NCBI GenBank assembly: GCA_002426755.1
Contig: DINI01000019.1
Location: 389,962-405,817 of the forward strand
From: Flavobacteriaceae bacterium UBA5544
GTDB lineage: Bacteria; Bacteroidota; Bacteroidia; Flavobacteriales; Flavobacteriaceae
DNA length: 15,856 bases
Direction of reading: 5' to 3'
Part shown: one piece after another, positions 1 to 7,301 of the stretch
How positions within the stretch are numbered: the stretch's first letter is position 1
How the letters are laid out: each line of letters opens with the position of its first letter
The notes under the pieces: generated by a model
Database searches by the model: none
What the model saw: the letters and a program-made list of their open reading frames with translations, nothing else
What the model was told of the DNA's origin: nothing
Position numbers and translations under genes: made by a program

Positions 1-1
1 G

Positions 2-805
2 ACATTTACTTCATGCGAAGATGTCATTGAAGTTGATGTGCCTACTGGACGCACCAGACTTGTTATTGAAGCCTCTATAGACTGGAAAAAGGGGACTTCA
101 GGGAATAATCAAATCATTAAGTTAAGTACTTCAATGCCTTATTTTGATATACCATCAATCAATAGTGTTACTGGCGCTTCTGTAAAAGTGACCAATGCAA
201 ACACAGACGAAGAATTTGTCTTCACAGACCAAAACGATGGCACCTATTCCACTTCAAGCTTTGTGCCTATTGTTGGCAACAGGTATGATTTGGAAGTTAT
301 TTATAATAATGAAACATATACAGCAAGTGAAACTTTAATCGCAGTTCCTGATATTAACAGTATTACACAGTCGGTTGAAGGCGGCTTTGATGATGAGCTT
401 TTGGAGGTGAATGTTTATTTTGACGACCCAATTGATGAGGAAAACTATTATCTAATCAGTTACTTTGAAGCTGGGGATCTGTTTCCTTATCTAGGAGATA
501 TTTCAGATGAATTTCTAAACGGAAACGAAATCCATGATTTCTTTGAAAAGGACGATGATGAAGATAACAATCAAGCACCTTTTCAAGCAGGAGACACAGT
601 GAATATTAACTTATACGGTATTTCTGAAAGATATTACAATTACATCCGATTGTTAATCGAACAATATTACAGTGGTGGCGATCCATTTTCTTCTACGGGA
701 GCTCAAATTAGAGGCAATTGCATCAATGAAACGACAGAAGATAATTATGCCTATGGCTATTTTAGAGTGACGCAGCTTATTAAAACATCCTACACATTTC
801 AGTAA
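2..805 (+). CDS. DUF4249-family outer-membrane lipoprotein (5' partial)
   Basis: The reading frame is open from base 2 to the TAA at 803-805, giving 267 visible residues. The gene starts upstream of the window. The first residues read TFTSCEDVIEVDVP: a lipobox-like FTSC with Cys codon 14-16, followed by acidic residues, which is the typical beginning of a mature DUF4249 lipoprotein. Only the N-terminal signal peptide is therefore missing. An in-frame GTG at 38 is not the start, because it lies downstream of the lipid-anchoring Cys. The rest is predicted to be beta-rich and acidic (for example KDDDEDNN near the middle) and ends in YTFQ. In Bacteroidota such genes usually follow a TonB-dependent receptor gene, and the products are thought to be surface or periplasmic accessory lipoproteins. 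No enzymatic role is known and I see no catalytic motif. The family call is from overall pattern, so moderate to high confidence. Confidence 0.8.
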   Translation, partial: TFTSCEDVIEVDVPTGRTRLVIEASIDWKKGTSGNNQIIKLSTSMPYFDIPSINSVTGASVKVTNANTDEEFVFTDQNDGTYSTSSFVPIVGNRYDLEVIYNNETYTASETLIAVPDINSITQSVEGGFDDELLEVNVYFDDPIDEENYYLISYFEAGDLFPYLGDISDEFLNGNEIHDFFEKDDDEDNNQAPFQAGDTVNINLYGISERYYNYIRLLIEQYYSGGDPFSSTGAQIRGNCINETTEDNYAYGYFRVTQLIKTSYTFQ

Positions 806-830
806 AATATTGGAGCACAAAAGAAAAGGT

Positions 831-851
831 AGCTGCTTAACTGGCTTTTTT
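831..851 (+). terminator. Weak candidate terminator after the DUF4249 gene
   Basis: AGCTG (831-835) can pair with TGGCT (842-846), using two G-U wobbles, around a 6-base loop, followed directly by a run of six T (846-851). It lies 25 bases after the DUF4249 stop and overlaps the last codons of convergent holB. The stem is short, so this is tentative. Confidence 0.3.
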
Positions 852-1991
852 ATGTAATAAACGGGTCAGTTTTATAGATAAATCGGTCAGGATTATTTTA
901 GAATTTCCGTTGCGTTCTATATGATAAATTGCGTTTTGAAGTTCATCACTGATTTCTAAAATATTGGCTTCATTGACATAGGGTGCAAAATTTTCAAGTT
1001 TAAAATTTTTGGTTTTCGTTTCAATGTACACTAGTTCTGTGGCATTATAATTAAGCAATAATGCCTGCCTGAAGAAATCAACACAAAACAATAAGAACTG
1101 CTTTTGGGTTTCGCGTCCTGTTTTGGCAATTTCCTCACTCCAACTGATTAAATCGTGAATTGCACTTTTGTTTCCTTTAGCTTTAAAAGCAGAACGAATC
1201 CAAAAAACAAACCAATCTTCAAATTGTAAATCTTCAGAGTCTTGATAGACCAAGTCACAGGCTTTATTGTAATTTCCATTTGCTTGATGCGCTATTTTCG
1301 TTGCAACCGAATCTTCAAGTTGATAATTTTTAATCAACGCTTGTTTTACAACCGCTTCGGCCAAAGGCGGAAAATGCAATACTTGGCAACGAGACCGAAT
1401 GGTATTGATGATTTGCTCTTCATCTTCTGCTATTAAAATAAATACAGTTTTGTTTGGTGGCTCTTCAATAAGTTTAAGCAATTTATTGGCTGCAGAGGTG
1501 TTCATTTTTTCGGCCATCCAGATGAGCATTACTTTATAGCCGCCTTCATAGGCTTTTAAGGATAATGCTTTTACAATATCCAAAGCTTCGTCTACACCTA
1601 TTTGACCTTGCTTATTGTCAATTCCGAGCATTTTGTACCAATCGAACAAGTTCCCATAAGGCTGTTCTTTCAATAACTGTCGCCATTCTTCCATAAAATG
1701 ACTCGATACCGGATGACTTTTTACCTTGTCATTAGTTGCCACCGGAAAAGCAAAATGTAAATCCGGATGCGATAAATTATTGAATTTGATATTACAGGCC
1801 TCATTTCCATTGTTGTTTTCAGAATTTTGGTTCTGACACAAAAGGTACTGTGCATAGGCAATTGCCATTGGTAAGGTGCCGCAGCCTTCAGGACCAACAA
1901 ATAATTGTGCATGAGGTACGCGACCATTATCAACGCTTTGAGTCAAATGATTTTTGAGATGTTCTTGTCCGTAAATTTCTGAAAATAGCAT
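837..1991 (-). CDS. holB: DNA polymerase III subunit delta' (HolB)
   Basis: 384-residue clamp-loader subunit, which helps load the sliding clamp during chromosome replication in the cytoplasm. The N-terminus (LFSEIYGQEHLKNHL, residues 2-16) is the usual AAA+ clamp-loader opening. The P-loop position (33-40, GPEGCGTL) lacks the ATP-binding Lys, as expected for delta', which does not hydrolyse ATP. A Cys-containing insert (about 52-66) is a reduced version of the zinc module. Residues 156-179 (Walker B region through AANKLLKLIEEPP) and the SRC motif at 200-202 are the strongest evidence. The C-terminal part is helical and poorly conserved. The start ATG at 1991-1989 is the only reasonable one, since an in-frame TAG lies 12 bases upstream. 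The gene is divergent from pgk and convergent with the DUF4249 gene. It is probably monocistronic. Confidence 0.93.
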   Translation of the reverse strand: MLFSEIYGQEHLKNHLTQSVDNGRVPHAQLFVGPEGCGTLPMAIAYAQYLLCQNQNSENNNGNEACNIKFNNLSHPDLHFAFPVATNDKVKSHPVSSHFMEEWRQLLKEQPYGNLFDWYKMLGIDNKQGQIGVDEALDIVKALSLKAYEGGYKVMLIWMAEKMNTSAANKLLKLIEEPPNKTVFILIAEDEEQIINTIRSRCQVLHFPPLAEAVVKQALIKNYQLEDSVATKIAHQANGNYNKACDLVYQDSEDLQFEDWFVFWIRSAFKAKGNKSAIHDLISWSEEIAKTGRETQKQFLLFCVDFFRQALLLNYNATELVYIETKTKNFKLENFAPYVNEANILEISDELQNAIYHIERNGNSKIILTDLSIKLTRLLHKKAS

Positions 1992-1995
1992 ATCG

Positions 1996-2003
1996 CAAAA
2001 CTA
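1996..2003 (-). promoter_or_regulatory. Bacteroidota -7 box for holB (TAGTTTTG)
   Basis: Read on the minus strand, the sequence is TAGTTTTG, matching TAnnTTTG, followed by CGAT and then the holB ATG. Only four bases separate box and start codon, so transcription would begin at or next to the ATG, giving a leaderless or nearly leaderless message. I find no TTG (-33) at the usual 17-23 base spacing. Confidence 0.5.
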
Positions 2004-2047
2004 TATTTTTTTCACGAATAAGTTGTGGTAACACAAATGATAGTTTG

Positions 2048-2071
2048 CAAACACACTATGTATTGTGTTTG
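2048..2071. repeat. Perfect 8-8-8 inverted repeat between holB and pgk
   Basis: CAAACACA (2048-2055), an 8-base spacer CTATGTAT, then TGTGTTTG (2064-2071). The arms are perfectly complementary. It sits about 84 bases upstream of the pgk -7 box and 45 bases upstream of the holB box, with no T-tract that would make it a terminator. It could be an operator for a dimeric regulator of either gene or an RNA hairpin. Its function is not visible from sequence. Confidence 0.55.
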
Positions 2072-2154
2072 ATTTTCAATCTTTACCCCTATATCCTATG
2101 ATATTGAATGTTATTTTCATCTTAAAACTGATTTTATATGGTGTCATAATTACT

Positions 2155-2162
2155 TACATTTG
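2155..2162 (+). promoter_or_regulatory. Bacteroidota -7 box for pgk (TACATTTG)
   Basis: TACATTTG matches TAnnTTTG. Transcription should begin near 2167-2170, leaving a 20-odd base A-rich leader before the ATG at 2190. This decides the pgk start: an in-frame TTG at 2160-2162 lies inside the box itself and cannot be translated from this transcript. The -33 element is weak (CTG at 2128-2130, spacing 24). Confidence 0.6.
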
Positions 2163-2189
2163 TTAACAAAATTTCAAAACCACAAAAAA

Positions 2190-3380
2190 ATGAAAACCCT
2201 TAACGACTTCAATTTTAAAGATAAAAAAGCCCTGATTAGAGTTGATTTTAATGTGCCATTGGATGAAAATTTCAAGGTTACTGATGATACAAGAATTGAG
2301 GCTGCCAAACCAACAATCATTAAAATATTGGAAGACGGCGGAAGCTGCATTTTGATGTCGCATTTGGGAAGACCTAAAGGAGTCCAAAAAGAGTTTTCGT
2401 TAGAGCACATTGTTAAAAAAGTCGAGGATGTGTTGGGTGTTGAAGTTAAATTTGTTTCAGATTGTGTTGGAAACCAAGCGGAAGAAGCAGCAAAAAATTT
2501 AAAGCCAGGTGAAATATTACTACTCGAAAACCTTCGTTTTCACAAAGAGGAAGAAGCGGGAGACAAGGAATTTGCTGAAAAGCTTTCGAGATTAGGTGAT
2601 ATTTATGTCAACGATGCTTTTGGAACTGCACATAGAGCACATGCCTCGACAACCATTATTGCTCAATTCTTTCCCGATAAAAAATGTTTTGGAACTTTAT
2701 TGGCTCAAGAAATTGAAAGTATAGATAAAGTAATGAAAACAGGAGAAAAACCTGTTTTGGCGGTTCTTGGTGGCGCAAAAGTGTCTTCAAAAATTACGAT
2801 TATTGAAAACATTCTTGATAAGGTTGACCATTTGATTATTGGCGGTGGCATGACATTTACATTCGTGAAGGCTCAAGGTGGTGATATTGGAGATTCCATA
2901 TGCGAAGACGATAAAATGGATTTAGCTCTGGATATATTGAAACAGGCAAAGGAGAAAAATGTACAGGTTCATTTACCTGTAGATGTGGTTGCGGCAGACG
3001 CCTTTGATAATAATGCAAATACGCAGGTAGTGGATGTTTATCACATTCCGAATGGTTGGCAAGGTTTGGATGCGGGGCCTCAATCCATCAAGAATTTCCA
3101 TGAAGTGGTTATGAAATGTAAAACAATTCTTTGGAATGGTCCTTTAGGTGTTTTTGAGATGGAAAACTTTGCTAAAGGAACTATTGAACTAGGAAACTCT
3201 ATAGCTGAAGCTACCAAAAATGGTGCATTTTCATTAGTTGGAGGTGGAGATTCTGTTGCCGCCGTAAAGCAGTTTGGCTTTGAAAATAAAGTGAGTTATG
3301 TAAGTACAGGTGGCGGCGCAATGTTAGAAAGTCTTGAGGGGCAGGTTCTTCCCGGTATTACTGCCATTTTAGAAGATTAA
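2190..3380 (+). CDS. pgk: Phosphoglycerate kinase
   Basis: Glycolytic enzyme transferring phosphate between 1,3-bisphosphoglycerate and ADP, in the cytoplasm. The 396-residue product has the normal family length and all landmarks in order: VDFNVP (18-23), the substrate-binding Arg in DTRIEAA (R35), SHLGRPKG (57-64), GTAHRAHAS (145-153), GGAKVSSK (194-201), WNGPLGVFE (315-323), the nucleotide-binding GGGDSVA (351-357) and STGGGAMLE (372-380). I chose the ATG at 2190 because it gives the standard N-terminus (MKTLNDFNF). An in-frame TTG at 2160 would add ten residues but lies within the -7 box. The gene appears to stand alone: holB is divergent upstream, and 134 bases separate it from the next gene. 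No truncation or unusual residue is seen. Confidence 0.98.
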   Translation: MKTLNDFNFKDKKALIRVDFNVPLDENFKVTDDTRIEAAKPTIIKILEDGGSCILMSHLGRPKGVQKEFSLEHIVKKVEDVLGVEVKFVSDCVGNQAEEAAKNLKPGEILLLENLRFHKEEEAGDKEFAEKLSRLGDIYVNDAFGTAHRAHASTTIIAQFFPDKKCFGTLLAQEIESIDKVMKTGEKPVLAVLGGAKVSSKITIIENILDKVDHLIIGGGMTFTFVKAQGGDIGDSICEDDKMDLALDILKQAKEKNVQVHLPVDVVAADAFDNNANTQVVDVYHIPNGWQGLDAGPQSIKNFHEVVMKCKTILWNGPLGVFEMENFAKGTIELGNSIAEATKNGAFSLVGGGDSVAAVKQFGFENKVSYVSTGGGAMLESLEGQVLPGITAILED

Positions 3381-3436
3381 AAAATCGACGAAAAGCACCT
3401 ATTTATCGATTAAATGCAAATTATTGTGTTAAAATG

Positions 3437-3467
3437 TTGTTTTGTATTCTCTTTTTGAATATAATTG
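3437..3467 (+). promoter_or_regulatory. Tentative promoter for the mltD-like gene
   Basis: A TTG (3437-3439) is followed after 20 bases by TATAATTG (3460-3467), which differs from TAnnTTTG at one position. The spacing fits the Flavobacterium pattern (TTG, 17-23 bases, TAnnTTTG) and would give a leader of about 40 bases. The mismatch in the -7 box keeps confidence low. The rest of the 3381-3514 spacer is AT-rich with nothing else clear. Confidence 0.3.
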
Positions 3468-3514
3468 TACGATTTAACCAATCATATCGTTTAGATATCT
3501 TATAGATTTTACAA

Positions 3515-5089
3515 ATGAACAAGAAGCATATAACCCTGACTTCCGCTTTATTGCTATGCTTTTCAATAGGTTTTGCGCAACTCAAACCTGATGAAAAACA
3601 ATCCAATAATATTAAGCAGACTAAAATTGATTCTATTTTGGATGGGAATCCTACTGGAATTAAGACAATAGAACCTATTATTGACTCCTTAACGATTAAA
3701 AAGTTAGAAGATCAACAAGAAGCCTCGGCTTATGATGAAAAATGGTTGGAAGAATTGTACAGTAATACACTTTTTGACACCATTTATGAATCTATAACAG
3801 ATATCAAATACGAAGAGGTAGAACTTCCTGAACTTTCTACGGACACTCTAAAGGCACGACTGCATAAAATGAGTGCCAAAACACCCTTTAATATCGAGTA
3901 CAATCCAGGGTTAGAAAGTGTCATTAAGTCCTACCTAAAAAACAGAAAATCCACAATGCAACGCCTTATGGCATTGAGCGAATACTATTTTCCATTGTTC
4001 GAAAAGGAATTGGATAACATGGATGTGCCTTTAGAAATTAAATATCTTGCCATTGTGGAGTCTGCCTTAAAACCAAGAGCAAAATCGAGGGTGGGAGCCA
4101 CAGGTCTTTGGCAGTTTATGTATCCTACAGGTAAAATGTACGGGCTGAATGTTACAAGCTACGTGGATGAACGTAGTGACCCTATAAAATCTACGATTGC
4201 GGCGAGCAAATATTTGGCAAAGCTCTATGAGATATTTGGAGATTGGGATTTGGCACTTGCTGCTTATAATTCAGGGCCAGGAAATGTTAGTAAAGCGATT
4301 CGTCGTTCTGGAGGATATCAAAATTATTGGAATTTAAGACCTCATTTACCTCGCGAAACGGCCGGCTATTTACCAGCATTTTTGGCAACAATGTATATTT
4401 TTGAATATGCCGAAGAGCATGGATTCAAAAAGGCCGCGTCACAATACCGATATATGGAAACAGACACCATTCATGTAAAACAAACCATAAGTTTAGACCA
4501 AGTTGCTGAAATGATGGAATTACCAATTGAGGAGTTGCAGTTTTTAAACCCTTCCTATAAATTAGACATCATTCCTTATGTTGAAGGTGAAAACTACACC
4601 TTGAGATTACCCAGACATGCAATTGGAAAATTTGTGACCAACGAAAAAGAAATATATGCCCATGTACAAGCAGAGCTTGATAAACGTGAAAAACCGATGC
4701 CGCAGCTTTTCGAACAGGAAAGTCGTACAACATATAAAGTAAGGTCAGGGGATTATCTTGGAAAAGTAGCCAGAAAATATGGTGTCAGGGTAAGTGACAT
4801 CAAAAAATGGAACGGGTTAAGGAGCAATAATTTAAGAGTAGGACAAAATCTAAAAATTTATTCTAGAAACGCTTCGGCAAGTTCAACAAACTCTACTCCT
4901 AAAACCGAAACTTCTGTGTCTAAAGCCATTGCTTCAACCGATATGAAAACCTACAAAGTGAGACAAGGCGACTCGCTTTGGAGCATTTCTCAAAAATTTT
5001 CTGGAGTTTCTGTTGATGATATCAAAAAATGGAACGATATTAGTGGTACTCACTTAATAGTAGGAACCACATTAAAAATATCAAAATGA
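3515..5089 (+). CDS. MltD-like membrane-bound lytic transglycosylase with LysM domains
   Basis: 524-residue exported enzyme expected to cleave peptidoglycan glycan strands non-hydrolytically, forming 1,6-anhydro-muramyl ends. A signal peptide (about 1-21, ending IGFA before QLKP) is followed by an acidic, low-complexity linker. The SLT (GH23) domain spans about 150-300: catalytic Glu182 in IVESALKP, then GATGLWQFM (194-202) and AAYNSGPGNV (249-258). C-terminal cell-wall binding modules follow: a degenerate LysM-like stretch (about 319-366) and two clear LysM domains, 405-449 and 478-522, joined by a Ser/Thr-rich linker. Domain order matches E. coli MltD, but there is no lipobox Cys at the signal-peptide end, so it may be periplasmic rather than lipid-anchored. 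Its stop overlaps the start of the DUF4837 gene (ATGA at 5086-5089), implying co-translation. Confidence 0.93.
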   Translation: MNKKHITLTSALLLCFSIGFAQLKPDEKQSNNIKQTKIDSILDGNPTGIKTIEPIIDSLTIKKLEDQQEASAYDEKWLEELYSNTLFDTIYESITDIKYEEVELPELSTDTLKARLHKMSAKTPFNIEYNPGLESVIKSYLKNRKSTMQRLMALSEYYFPLFEKELDNMDVPLEIKYLAIVESALKPRAKSRVGATGLWQFMYPTGKMYGLNVTSYVDERSDPIKSTIAASKYLAKLYEIFGDWDLALAAYNSGPGNVSKAIRRSGGYQNYWNLRPHLPRETAGYLPAFLATMYIFEYAEEHGFKKAASQYRYMETDTIHVKQTISLDQVAEMMELPIEELQFLNPSYKLDIIPYVEGENYTLRLPRHAIGKFVTNEKEIYAHVQAELDKREKPMPQLFEQESRTTYKVRSGDYLGKVARKYGVRVSDIKKWNGLRSNNLRVGQNLKIYSRNASASSTNSTPKTETSVSKAIASTDMKTYKVRQGDSLWSISQKFSGVSVDDIKKWNDISGTHLIVGTTLKISK

Positions 5090-6069
5090 AACTCTTTTTA
5101 AAGATTGTTGCAATTTCACTATTATTTTTAAATTTCAGTTGCAACGATAAATCTTCCAACCAACGACTTGTACCAGCCTCATCAGGAAAAATCAATGAAC
5201 TTTTAGTTGTTGTAGACAATCTCCTTTGGGAAGAAAATATTGGTGAAGCTGTTAGAGACATTTTTGCAGCTTCAGTTCCTGCATTAAACCAAGAAGAGCC
5301 ATTATTCAACATCAAACAAATGCCCACCCAGGTGTTTTCTGGGTTTGCAACTAAAAGCCGTTTGGTTTTAAAAATAGAAAAAGGAAAAGCGGCAGGAACT
5401 TCAATAAGAGAAGATGTGTTTGCCAAACCTCAAACATTGATTCTTGTTTCAGGACAAACCAATCAGGAAATCATCGATCAGATGAAGGCCAACGCAGATA
5501 AAATCATTATGGCTTTGAAAGCTGAAGAAATCAAAGAAAAGCAACGTCGTATTAACCTGTCATTATTTGACACTAAACCTATTCAGGAACAGATGGGAAT
5601 AGACATCAAGTTCCCTACAGCCTATAGAATTGCCACACATGACAACAACTTCTTTTGGATTAGAAAGGATATTCCTACTGGCAATATGGATTTTTTGATC
5701 TATGAAGTGCCATTGAGCCGAATTCATAAAAACGACAGTACGACTGTAGGAGACATTATAAGAATGCGAGATTCTATCGGCAAGGCCCACATTCAAAGTT
5801 CTGTGGAAGGTGCTTATATGATCACCGAAGAAGCCTACGCTCCTTATGTATTTGACACAACTATTGACGGCAAGCCGACCATCGAAACAAAAGGCATTTG
5901 GGACATGAAAAACGCATTTATGTCTGGCCCTTTCATCAATTACGCAATTGAAGACAAGAAGAATAATAGATATGTGGTTTTGGAAGGCTATGTTTTTTCG
6001 CCCTCTGTTGAGAAGCGCGATTATATCTTTGAGCTTGAAGCGATATTAAAATCTGTAAAAATAAAGTAA
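5086..6069 (+). CDS. DUF4837-family lipoprotein
   Basis: 327-residue predicted lipoprotein of unknown function, in a family I know only from Bacteroidota. The N-terminus is a short signal peptide with a lipobox ending at Cys19 (LNFSC), followed by NDKSSNQ. The mature protein begins with a KINELLVVVDNLLWE segment (35-49), typical of the family, and has alternating strand and helix character to the C-terminus. I see no catalytic motif. The start codon overlaps the upstream transglycosylase stop by four bases, so the two are translationally coupled. That makes a cell-envelope role beside peptidoglycan remodelling likely, though this is inference from position. The pair ends at the strong terminator just downstream. 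Confidence 0.85.
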   Translation: MKLFLKIVAISLLFLNFSCNDKSSNQRLVPASSGKINELLVVVDNLLWEENIGEAVRDIFAASVPALNQEEPLFNIKQMPTQVFSGFATKSRLVLKIEKGKAAGTSIREDVFAKPQTLILVSGQTNQEIIDQMKANADKIIMALKAEEIKEKQRRINLSLFDTKPIQEQMGIDIKFPTAYRIATHDNNFFWIRKDIPTGNMDFLIYEVPLSRIHKNDSTTVGDIIRMRDSIGKAHIQSSVEGAYMITEEAYAPYVFDTTIDGKPTIETKGIWDMKNAFMSGPFINYAIEDKKNNRYVVLEGYVFSPSVEKRDYIFELEAILKSVKIK

Positions 6070-6070
6070 C

Positions 6071-6108
6071 AAAAAAGCCAACGTTTCTTCCGTTGGCTTT
6101 ACTTTTTT
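6071..6108. terminator. Bidirectional intrinsic terminator between DUF4837 gene and tatA
   Basis: AAAGCCAACG (6074-6083) pairs perfectly with CGTTGGCTTT (6091-6100) around a 7-base loop. An ACTTTTTT tract (6101-6108) follows on the plus strand, and the A-run at 6071-6076 supplies a T-tract on the minus strand. It therefore stops both the mltD-DUF4837 transcript and the convergent tatA transcript. Confidence 0.92.
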
Positions 6109-6125
6109 AATAGGCAATTTAAGCC

Positions 6126-6320
6126 TTATTCTTTTCTATCCGAAGTTGCTTTTTTGTCAGACTCATCTTTACTGGCATCTTTAAATTCTTTGATACCACT
6201 ACCCAAACCTCTCATCAATTCAGGAATTTTTTTCCCTCCAAACAATAACAAAATAACAACAGCTATCAATACCCATGAACCTGGTCCAATAGCGCCTAAA
6301 AATATACTTGCTGATATCAT
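6126..6320 (-). CDS. tatA: Twin-arginine translocase subunit TatA
   Basis: 64-residue inner-membrane protein that assembles the translocation pore for folded proteins carrying twin-arginine signals. Visible features are a short N-terminal transmembrane helix (about 12-27), the FGGKKIPELMRGLG hinge and start of the amphipathic helix (27-40, continuing to about 48), and a charged, Lys/Asp/Ser-rich tail. Length and motif are typical of TatA/TatE. I prefer TatA over TatB because of the small size and the FGGKK-IPE hinge. No tatB or tatC gene is in the window, so the other subunit must be encoded elsewhere. The gene is convergent with the DUF4837 gene and divergent from the M23 peptidase gene. It appears to be monocistronic. 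Confidence 0.93.
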   Translation of the reverse strand: MISASIFLGAIGPGSWVLIAVVILLLFGGKKIPELMRGLGSGIKEFKDASKDESDKKATSDRKE

Positions 6321-6339
6321 AACATTTTAATTTGAGTCG

Positions 6340-6347
6340 CAAAGTTA
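6340..6347 (-). promoter_or_regulatory. Bacteroidota -7 box for tatA (TAACTTTG)
   Basis: On the minus strand the sequence reads TAACTTTG, matching TAnnTTTG, 19 bases before the tatA ATG. A short leader of about 13-15 bases is predicted. A TTG lies only 12 bases upstream of the box, closer than usual. Confidence 0.5.
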
Positions 6348-6420
6348 GTAATTAAAGTTCAATTTATGCGTTAAAATCAAACTTTAGAACAATAGCAATA
6401 CTAATTGAACGATTTTTAAT

Positions 6421-6428
6421 TAATTTTG
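6421..6428 (+). promoter_or_regulatory. Bacteroidota -7 box for the M23 peptidase gene (TAATTTTG)
   Basis: TAATTTTG matches TAnnTTTG and ends six bases before the ATG at 6435, so the transcript would be leaderless or nearly so. An in-frame TTG at 6426 falls inside the box, which argues for the ATG at 6435. The nearest TTG upstream (6405-6407) is 13 bases away, shorter than normal spacing. Confidence 0.5.
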
Positions 6429-6434
6429 TTTTTA

Positions 6435-7301
6435 ATGGCAGAGAAAAATAAAGATAAAAAATTCACAAAGAAACTGCTTCATAAGTATCGTTTGGTGGTG
6501 CTGAACGAAGACACATTTGAGGAACGCTTTGCAATAAAACTCACGCGACTGAATGTATTTGTCATCGTGATGCTTACCTCCATTATTTTAATTGCCGGTA
6601 CAACCTTTTTAATAGCTTTTACATCGTTAAGGGAATTCATTCCTGGGTATTCTTCAGCTAAATTAAAAAAGCAGGCGACGGAGCTTAATTTTAAAACAGA
6701 TTCGCTCCAACAGGTCATCACCCTAAATGAGCAGTATTACGCTTCCATAAAAAGAGTACTGACAGGCGATGTAAAAAATGTACAGTTCAATAGGGATTCT
6801 ATTATAGAAGCCGCAGGCAAAGATGTTGCAGCGCTCAAGGTTTCGGCCACCAAAGAAGATTCATTGCTGCGTGAAAAAGTAGATAAGGAAGATAAATACA
6901 ATCTCTTCGAAAACAGTGTCTCTGCCTCAAATTTTGTGCTCTTTCCTCCTGTAAACGGGACCATTTCTGAACCTTATGATCTAAAAACAAAACACTATGC
7001 AGTGGATGTAGTTGTTGCCAAAGACACGCCAGTCAAAGCCACGGCGGACGGAACGGTTATTTTTGCTGAATGGACCGCAGAAACAGGTTACGTCATGATC
7101 ATTGAGCATAGCCAAGAGTTGATATCTGTTTATAAACACAACGCCTCACTGACCAAGCAACAAGGAGATTTAGTAAAAGCAGGCGAAGTGATTGCCATGG
7201 CTGGAAACACAGGAGAATATACCACTGGGCCACACCTTCACTTTGAATTATGGAGTAAAGGCTATCCAATCAACCCAACCAATTTTATCGATTTTAAATA
7301 A
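6435..7301 (+). CDS. Membrane-anchored M23 (LytM-type) metallopeptidase
   Basis: 288-residue predicted peptidoglycan endopeptidase. A basic cytoplasmic N-terminus (1-39) precedes one transmembrane helix (about 40-62). A helical, probably coiled-coil stalk (about 75-155) follows, then a C-terminal M23 domain (about 165-288) facing the periplasm. The zinc and catalytic residues appear intact: His187 and Asp191 in HYAVD (the usual Gly of HxGxD is Ala), His235 in YKHN, and HLH at 267-269 in GPHLHFE. It could therefore be active, unlike EnvC-type regulators that have lost these residues. The start at 6435 is chosen over an in-frame TTG at 6426 because that codon is inside the promoter box. The stop overlaps the GH3 start (TAATG at 7299-7303), indicating coupled translation. 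Confidence 0.9.
   Translation: MAEKNKDKKFTKKLLHKYRLVVLNEDTFEERFAIKLTRLNVFVIVMLTSIILIAGTTFLIAFTSLREFIPGYSSAKLKKQATELNFKTDSLQQVITLNEQYYASIKRVLTGDVKNVQFNRDSIIEAAGKDVAALKVSATKEDSLLREKVDKEDKYNLFENSVSASNFVLFPPVNGTISEPYDLKTKHYAVDVVVAKDTPVKATADGTVIFAEWTAETGYVMIIEHSQELISVYKHNASLTKQQGDLVKAGEVIAMAGNTGEYTTGPHLHFELWSKGYPINPTNFIDFK

Noticed and set aside
38..40. GTG as the start of the DUF4249 gene
   Set aside because: The frame is open back to base 2 and includes a lipobox Cys at 14-16, so the true start lies upstream of the window.
1872..1895. Loss of the Walker A Lys in HolB as a sign of decay
   Set aside because: Delta-prime subunits normally have a degenerate P-loop, and the SRC motif and full length are intact.
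2160..2162. TTG as the pgk start
   Set aside because: It lies within the TACATTTG promoter box, and the ATG at 2190 gives the standard family N-terminus.
3383..3411. Inverted repeat AATCGA...TCGATT after pgk as a terminator
   Set aside because: Only six AT-rich base pairs with a 17-base loop and no T-tract following.
5040..5426. 128-codon open frame on the minus strand
   Set aside because: It lies across the well-supported mltD-like and DUF4837 genes, has no family resemblance and no promoter, and is a shadow.
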